In this document: positions 59,559 through 64,000 of the stretch, piece by piece
Layout: every line of letters starts with the position of its first letter
How positions within the stretch are numbered: the stretch's first letter is position 1
NCBI RefSeq assembly: GCF_026343185.1
Contig: NZ_JAPEMA010000001.1
Coordinates: 372,001-436,000 of the forward strand
DNA from: Streptomyces sp. NBC_00091
Lineage (GTDB): Bacteria > Actinomycetota > Actinomycetes > Streptomycetales > Streptomycetaceae
DNA: 64,000 nt
Reading direction: 5' to 3'
Position numbers and translations under genes: made by a program
The notes under the pieces: generated by a model
Told to the model about the DNA's origin: nothing
Database searches by the model: none
Seen by the model: only the letters and a program-made list of their open reading frames with translations

Positions 59559-60659
59559 CAGGCCGGAGTTGTCCTTCTGCCGGTTGACCAGCAGTTCACC
59601 GCGGGCGCTGATCGAAGCGATGACCACCCGGCCGCCCGCGTCGACCGCGAGGGCCGGGGAGCCCAGGCACTCCTCGCCGATCTCGGTCCACCAGAGCCCG
59701 ACGGCCTCCTGCTCGGTGGGGTACGCGGCCAGCGCCGTACGGCCGCCCACGGTGCGGTGGGCCAGCACCGTGCAGTCGTAGCCGTCGACCAGCGCGCGGA
59801 CGGCGGCCACCGCCCCGTGGCCCGGTCCCCCGCCGAGGCCGAACACCCCGGCGCCCTCCCGGCAGGCGGACACCCCGCTCCCGTCGGCCGCGTGCCAGAA
59901 GTGGGTGACGCGGCCCGGGGCCGTCTCCAGCGTGCGCAGCGAGCCGTCCTGGGCGAGGTACGGAACGTCCCCGCTCTTGCGCAGGGAGCGGCCGGGGCCG
60001 CTCTGGGCCCACAGCGATATGCCCTTCTCGCCGGGCACCGCGAGCCAGACGCGGCCCTCAGCGGTCGAGTCGGCGGCGGCCCCCTCGAAGGTCTTGCTGC
60101 CGCGCAGGTCCTCCCAGGCGCTCCAGTTCCCCTTCGTGTCCTGGCGCCGTACGTGGACCCCGCGCCCGGCATTGCGGACGAAGACGTGGGGTGCGCCCTG
60201 GGCGTCGACGGCCAGGGCCGGCGGGCCGCCGCGGTGGGACATGTCGGGCTTCTGGTAGAGGGTGCCGAGGGAGTCCCAGGGGCCCATCGGGCGGCCGCTC
60301 TGGTACTGCACCGCGTGGTGGTAGGTGACGGTGACGGTCTCCTCGCGGCGCTCCTGGCGCCTGCCGACGAAGTGGGCGTATCCGTCCGGGCCCTGACCGA
60401 CGGCCAGGTCGGCCAGTCCCTCGGCGGGGAAGAACTCGGGACCGCTCCACTCGGGGCCGCCCGGGGCGCGCTCGGTCCAGCGCAGCAGGCCGTTCTCGGC
60501 GCGCGCGTAGGCGGTGAGGCGCCCGTCCTTGCCGGCCAGGAGCCAGCGCCCGGCCACGGGGCCGAGGGCGACCGAATCCCAGTCACGCGCGGGGGCTCGT
60601 CCGGATGCGGGCGGGTGCTGTGCGGAAGTGTGCGCCTTGCCTCTGGCTCGCCTCACCAT
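59532..60659 (-). CDS. Beta-propeller-like protein of unknown function
   Basis: 375 aa from ATG at 60659 (a GTG at 60698 is an alternative). Repeated W-rich blades are visible (GPWDSLGTLYQKPDM, GNWSAWEDLRGSKTF, VWLAVPGEKGISLWAQ, GLWWTEIGEECLGSPALAVD), a pattern like PLL/fucose-lectin or tectonin propellers. No signal peptide. Its 3' end overlaps the cluster's last gene by 27 bp (convergent). It could bind glycans, but that is only inferred. Confidence 0.6.
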   Translation of the reverse strand: MVRRARGKAHTSAQHPPASGRAPARDWDSVALGPVAGRWLLAGKDGRLTAYARAENGLLRWTERAPGGPEWSGPEFFPAEGLADLAVGQGPDGYAHFVGRRQERREETVTVTYHHAVQYQSGRPMGPWDSLGTLYQKPDMSHRGGPPALAVDAQGAPHVFVRNAGRGVHVRRQDTKGNWSAWEDLRGSKTFEGAAADSTAEGRVWLAVPGEKGISLWAQSGPGRSLRKSGDVPYLAQDGSLRTLETAPGRVTHFWHAADGSGVSACREGAGVFGLGGGPGHGAVAAVRALVDGYDCTVLAHRTVGGRTALAAYPTEQEAVGLWWTEIGEECLGSPALAVDAGGRVVIASISARGELLVNRQKDNSGLSLGRWQRY

Positions 60660-60793
60660 GGGACCGCAAGCAACCCTTCCGCTTCGCCGCTCGAACACAA
60701 TCAGGATACCTCGGGGGCCTTCTGACGCCCTCCTCCGCTTATCGTGAAGCCCGCGAGATTCCACACACCCGTTCGGAAGGCCGGTCCCCGGGC

Positions 60794-61912
60794 ATGACTT
60801 CAGACTCCACCACCACGACGACGCCCCGGTCCCGCGGCAGCCGGATCCGGCGGGGGCTGGCCTGGACGGCGGCCGTGGTGGTCCTCGGCGCGGCGGGGTC
60901 CGGCTGGTGGGCGTACAGCCACCTCAACGGGAACATCGACAGCGTCGACCTGGACCAGGCGATCGGCGCGGACAACCGGCCGCCGAAGGTGGCCGAGAAC
61001 GCGCAGAACATCCTGGTCCTCGGCTCCGACTCCCGCGCAGGCGCCAACGGGGAGCTCGACCACGGCGACGTCAGCGGGGCCCGCTCCGACACCGCGATGC
61101 TGGTGCACATACCCGAGGGCCGGGCCCGGGCCACCGCGGTGAGCATCCCGCGCGACACCCTCATCACCCGGCCCGAGTGCAAGGACAAGGACGGGGCCAG
61201 CGTCCCGTCGGCCGACCGGGTCATGTTCAACTCGGTCTACTCGCTGGCCGGTCCCGCCTGCGTGGTCAAAACGGTGGAGCAGCTGTCCGGGATCCGCGTG
61301 GACCACTTCGTGGAGGTGGACTTCGCCGGGTTCAAGGGGCTGGTGGACGCCCTCGGCGGGGTCACGGTCACCCTCGACAAGCCGATGACCGGCTCGAAGG
61401 GCGGCCTCAAGCTGGACGCGGGAACGCACCGGCTGAACGGCACGGACTCGCTGAAGTTCGTACGCACGCGCTACGGCTACGGCGACGGCAGCGACCTCGG
61501 ACGCATAGGCCTCCAGCAGCAGTTCATGCTCGCGATGCTGTCCGAGATCCAGAAGCAGGACGCCCTCGGCAACCCGGCGCGGCTCTACAAGCTCGCCGAC
61601 GCCGGCACCAAGTCGCTGACCACCGACTCCGATCTGGCCTCGCTCACCGCGCTGTCCGACTTCGCGCGGAGCATGAAGCGCGTGGACCCGTCCACTATGG
61701 AGACCATCATGCTGCCGGTGGCCTACGACAAGGTGGACCCGAACCGGGTCGTCGTCGCACAGGAGCAGGCCTCCCGGCTGTGGGAGGCCCTGCGCGCCGA
61801 CCAGAAGGTCCCCGCCTCGGCGAAGGACTCCCCCGCCAAGGGAGGCCCGGGCACCAAGGGCGGCCCGGGCGCCAAGTCCCCGGCGCCCGGGCCGTCCCCG
61901 TCGTCCTCCTGA
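60794..61912 (+). CDS. LytR-CpsA-Psr (LCP) family protein
   Basis: 372 aa, ATG at 60794. An N-terminal cytosolic tail and membrane helix (GLAWTAAVVVLGAAGSGWWA) precede the LCP domain: NILVLGSDSRAGANGELDHG, ARSDTAMLVHIPEGRARATA, VSIPRDTLITRPECKDKDG, and LKFVRTRYGYGDGSDLGRIG. Key Asp and Arg residues are conserved. LCP enzymes ligate wall polymers (teichoic or other glycopolymers) to peptidoglycan. The adjacent nonulosonate locus makes this a candidate ligase for that polymer. Confidence 0.92.
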   Translation: MTSDSTTTTTPRSRGSRIRRGLAWTAAVVVLGAAGSGWWAYSHLNGNIDSVDLDQAIGADNRPPKVAENAQNILVLGSDSRAGANGELDHGDVSGARSDTAMLVHIPEGRARATAVSIPRDTLITRPECKDKDGASVPSADRVMFNSVYSLAGPACVVKTVEQLSGIRVDHFVEVDFAGFKGLVDALGGVTVTLDKPMTGSKGGLKLDAGTHRLNGTDSLKFVRTRYGYGDGSDLGRIGLQQQFMLAMLSEIQKQDALGNPARLYKLADAGTKSLTTDSDLASLTALSDFARSMKRVDPSTMETIMLPVAYDKVDPNRVVVAQEQASRLWEALRADQKVPASAKDSPAKGGPGTKGGPGAKSPAPGPSPSSS

Positions 61913-61928
61913 CGGCCGGCGGCCGCCT

Positions 61929-63425
61929 CTAGAACTCCGCGTCCTGGCCGACCTGGGCCAGGCGGCTCTTGCGGCGGCCGTACAGGAAGTAGACGACGAA
62001 GCCGACCGCCATCCAGATCCCGAAGCGGAGCCAGGTCTCGGCCGGCAGGTTGAGCATCAGCCAGAGCGAGGCCGCCATCGACAGGATCGGGATCACCGGC
62101 ACCCAGGGGGTGCGGAAGGCCCGGTGCAGGTCGGGGCGGGTCCGGCGCAGGATGATCACGCCGAGGGCCACGATCACGAAGGCGAACAGGGTGCCGATGT
62201 TCACCAGTTCCGCGAGCTTCTCGAGGCTGGTGAAGCCCGCCAGGACCGCGATGACCACACCGAGGAGCACGGTGGCCCGGTAGGGGGTGCGGTACTTCGG
62301 GTGGGTGACGGAGAAGACGCGCGGCAGCAGTCCGTCACGGCTCATCGCGAAGAACACGCGTGTCTGGCCCAGCAGCAGGATCATGCAGACCGTGATGAGG
62401 CCGACGGACGCACCGAGGCTGATGGCGCCTGAGAAGAAGGGCTGGTCCACGGCCTTGAAGGCGGCGGCGAGCGGGGCGGTCGGCGACATCTCCTTGTAGT
62501 ACTGCATGCCGGTGACCACCACCGTCACGGCGACGTACAGCACCGTGCAGATGAGCAGCGAGCCGAGGATGCCGCGCGGCATGTCCCGTTGGGGATTCTT
62601 GGTCTCCTCGGCCGCGGTGGCCACGACGTCGAAGCCGATGAAGGCGAAGAAGACGAGGGAGGCCGCGGTGAAGATGCCCATGACGCCGAAGTTGGTGGGC
62701 TCGTACCCGAACAGCAGCTGGACCAGTGGCGCCTTCCAGCCGCCTCCGCCGGGCTGTGGCTCGGCCGGGGGGATGAACGGGGAGTAGTTGTCCGCCTTGA
62801 TGAAGAACAGGCCGGCGACGATGACCAGCAGCACCACGGTGACCTTGATGGCGACGACGATCGCGGTGATCCGGGCCGACAGCTTCGTCCCGACGACGAG
62901 GATCGCGGTCAGCAGCAGGACCAGCAGGAAGGCCAGCAGGTCGAAGGATCCGCCCTCGTCGGGCCCGGACAGCGCGACGGGCATGTCCCAGCCCAGGTTC
63001 GTTTCCATGAGGTTGCGCACGTACCCGGACCAGCCGACCGCCACGACGGCGGTGCCGAGCGCGAACTCGAGCACCAGGTCCCAGCCGATGATCCAGGCGG
63101 GCAGCTCGCCGATCGAGGCGTAGGCGAAGGTGTACGCCGATCCGGCCACCGGGACGGTGGACGCGAACTCGGCGTAGCAGAGGGCCGCGAGGGCACAGAC
63201 CACGCCCGACACCACGAAGGCGAGGGCGGTGGAGGGTCCGGCGTTGTTGCGGGCCGCGATGCCCGTGAGGACGAAGATGCCGGTACCGATGATGACGCCG
63301 ACACCGAAGACGGTCAGGTCCCAGGCGGAGAGCGACTTGCGGAGCGCGTGCTCCGGCTCCTCCGTGTCACGGATGGACTGTTCCACCGTCTTGGTGCGGA
63401 AGGGGCTGTTCAGATCCCTGCTCAC
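61929..63425 (-). CDS. Amino-acid permease (APC family)
   Basis: 498 aa, GTG at 63425 with GGAGG. Twelve or so membrane segments are visible; the APC hallmark LTVFGVGVIIGTGIFVLTGI is in the first. FFAFIGFDVVATAAEETKNP (TM6 region) and MILLLGQTRVFFAMSRDGLL are conserved in cationic amino-acid transporter/YfnA-like permeases. Substrate not fixed. Confidence 0.9.
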   Translation of the reverse strand: MSRDLNSPFRTKTVEQSIRDTEEPEHALRKSLSAWDLTVFGVGVIIGTGIFVLTGIAARNNAGPSTALAFVVSGVVCALAALCYAEFASTVPVAGSAYTFAYASIGELPAWIIGWDLVLEFALGTAVVAVGWSGYVRNLMETNLGWDMPVALSGPDEGGSFDLLAFLLVLLLTAILVVGTKLSARITAIVVAIKVTVVLLVIVAGLFFIKADNYSPFIPPAEPQPGGGGWKAPLVQLLFGYEPTNFGVMGIFTAASLVFFAFIGFDVVATAAEETKNPQRDMPRGILGSLLICTVLYVAVTVVVTGMQYYKEMSPTAPLAAAFKAVDQPFFSGAISLGASVGLITVCMILLLGQTRVFFAMSRDGLLPRVFSVTHPKYRTPYRATVLLGVVIAVLAGFTSLEKLAELVNIGTLFAFVIVALGVIILRRTRPDLHRAFRTPWVPVIPILSMAASLWLMLNLPAETWLRFGIWMAVGFVVYFLYGRRKSRLAQVGQDAEF

Positions 63426-63453
63426 CGACGCACCTCCAAGGGGCGTACGCGAA

Positions 63454-63495
63454 CGGGCCGGGAGGCCCACCCTTCAAGGGTGATCTCCCGGCCCG
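63454..63495 (-). terminator. Terminator after dxs
   Basis: Arms cgggccgggag (63454-63464) and ctcccggcccg (63485-63495) with an inner accctt/aagggt pairing lie ~34 bp past the dxs stop and upstream of the permease gene start. Confidence 0.7.
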
Positions 63496-63528
63496 TGACG
63501 TGCAACCGCGCGATCCCGTCCGCGGGGG

Positions 63529-64000
63529 CTAGTCGACGGCGGCGGCCGGCTCGCTCTCGTAGCGCCCGTCCAGCTTGGCGACCAGGCCGGTGACCTGCCG
63601 GGCGATGTCCGGGGCGGTCAGGCCGATCTCGGCCATGATCTCCTTGCGCAGCGCGTGGTCGAGGAAGCGCTGCGGGATGCCGAAGTCGCGCAGCGGTACG
63701 TCGACGCCCGCGTCGCGCAGGGCCTGGGACACGGCGGCGCCCACACCGCCGGTGCGGCCGTTGTCCTCGACGGTGACGACGACCCGGTGCCGGTCGGCGA
63801 GCGGGGCCAGGGCCTCGTCCACGGGCTTGACCCAGCGGGGGTCGACCACGGTCGTGGAGATGCCCTGCTTGTCGAGGAGGTCGGCGATCTCCAGGCACAT
63901 CGGCGCGAGGGCGCCGACCGAGACGAGCAGTACGTCCGGACGGGTGACCTCGGGGGCCGGGGTGCGCAGGACGTCCATGCCGCCGATCCTGCCGACGGCG
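63529..64000 (-). CDS. dxs: 1-deoxy-D-xylulose-5-phosphate synthase, C-terminal part
   Basis: Only the last ~157 codons are present; the gene starts outside the window. The DXS transketolase C-terminal domain is readable: [60 protein letters not shown], and [20 protein letters not shown]. It makes DXP from pyruvate and glyceraldehyde-3-phosphate in the MEP isoprenoid pathway. The ending matches a full-length C-terminus. Confidence 0.92.
   Translation of the reverse strand, partial: AVGRIGGMDVLRTPAPEVTRPDVLLVSVGALAPMCLEIADLLDKQGISTTVVDPRWVKPVDEALAPLADRHRVVVTVEDNGRTGGVGAAVSQALRDAGVDVPLRDFGIPQRFLDHALRKEIMAEIGLTAPDIARQVTGLVAKLDGRYESEPAAAVD

Noticed and set aside
1..64000. CRISPR array, riboswitch or prophage
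   Set aside because: No regularly spaced direct repeats, no recognisable riboswitch core, and no phage structural or integrase genes were seen.

Overview
The window looks like a core-chromosome segment of a Streptomyces (or very close relative). It is extremely GC-rich, with GTG starts, ATGA/GTGA overlaps and leaderless-looking promoters. It carries a conservon and a locus whose order (hemE, DUF3000, whiI, rnd, fadA, fadB) matches the neighbourhood of the sporulation regulator whiI. No prophage, CRISPR array or intact insertion sequence is visible.

Layout. 1-5179: DUF1707 fragment, treZ, an M24 peptidase, tRNA-His, a hydrolase, and a HigBA-like toxin-antitoxin pair fronted by a perfect 38-bp palindrome. 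5214-11946: a Tat-exported phospholipase C, a GTPase-associated protein 1 (GAP1) homologue with an 18-unit repeat insert, and two facing genes whose products share the motif YxFxGxINGPGN[YF]GxGG. 12121-17396: a tightly overlapped five-gene operon (OleA-like synthase, glycosyltransferase, AMP-ligase, divergent P450, NAD-dependent reductase). 17393-21066: a conservon (D, C, B, A on the minus strand). 21329-26215: msrB-murC, a small conserved protein, a RibD-type reductase, zapE and OsmC. 26287-32844: an HTTM/DUF5819 pair, a secreted low-complexity protein, a polysaccharide deacetylase lipoprotein, an ABC transporter pair, AIM24 and a Pth2-like protein. 33049-36209: a DUF692 (MNIO) enzyme with a fused C-terminal domain and two TIGR04222-type membrane proteins, one ending in a Cys/Ser/Gly tail. 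36206-36372: a MITE-like element. 36481-45176: a secreted tripeptidyl aminopeptidase, hemQ, cgoX/hemY, a DUF4349 lipoprotein, a CoA-disulfide-reductase-type flavoprotein, a large nested palindrome, hemE and DUF3000. 45346-52477: whiI with a sigma-WhiG-like promoter, rnd, a hydrolase and the fadAB beta-oxidation operon. 52482-61912: a nonulosonic-acid (sialic-acid-like) glycan locus followed by an LCP protein. 61929-64000: an amino-acid permease and the C-terminal end of dxs.

How the genes work together. hemE, cgoX and hemQ are three steps of the Gram-positive coproporphyrin-dependent heme route. fadA and fadB form the trifunctional beta-oxidation complex. neuB, neuA and the glycosyltransferases could make and polymerise a CMP-activated nonulosonate, which the nearby LCP protein could attach to the wall; that last link is inferred only from proximity.

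The most unusual loci are the MNIO/TIGR04222 module (possible Cys-modified membrane-tethered peptide), the shared-motif pair beside GAP1 (possible conflict or signalling system), and the Ole-like operon that lacks OleB but has a P450 and a glycosyltransferase. All functional statements come from reading motifs and context; no database search was run.
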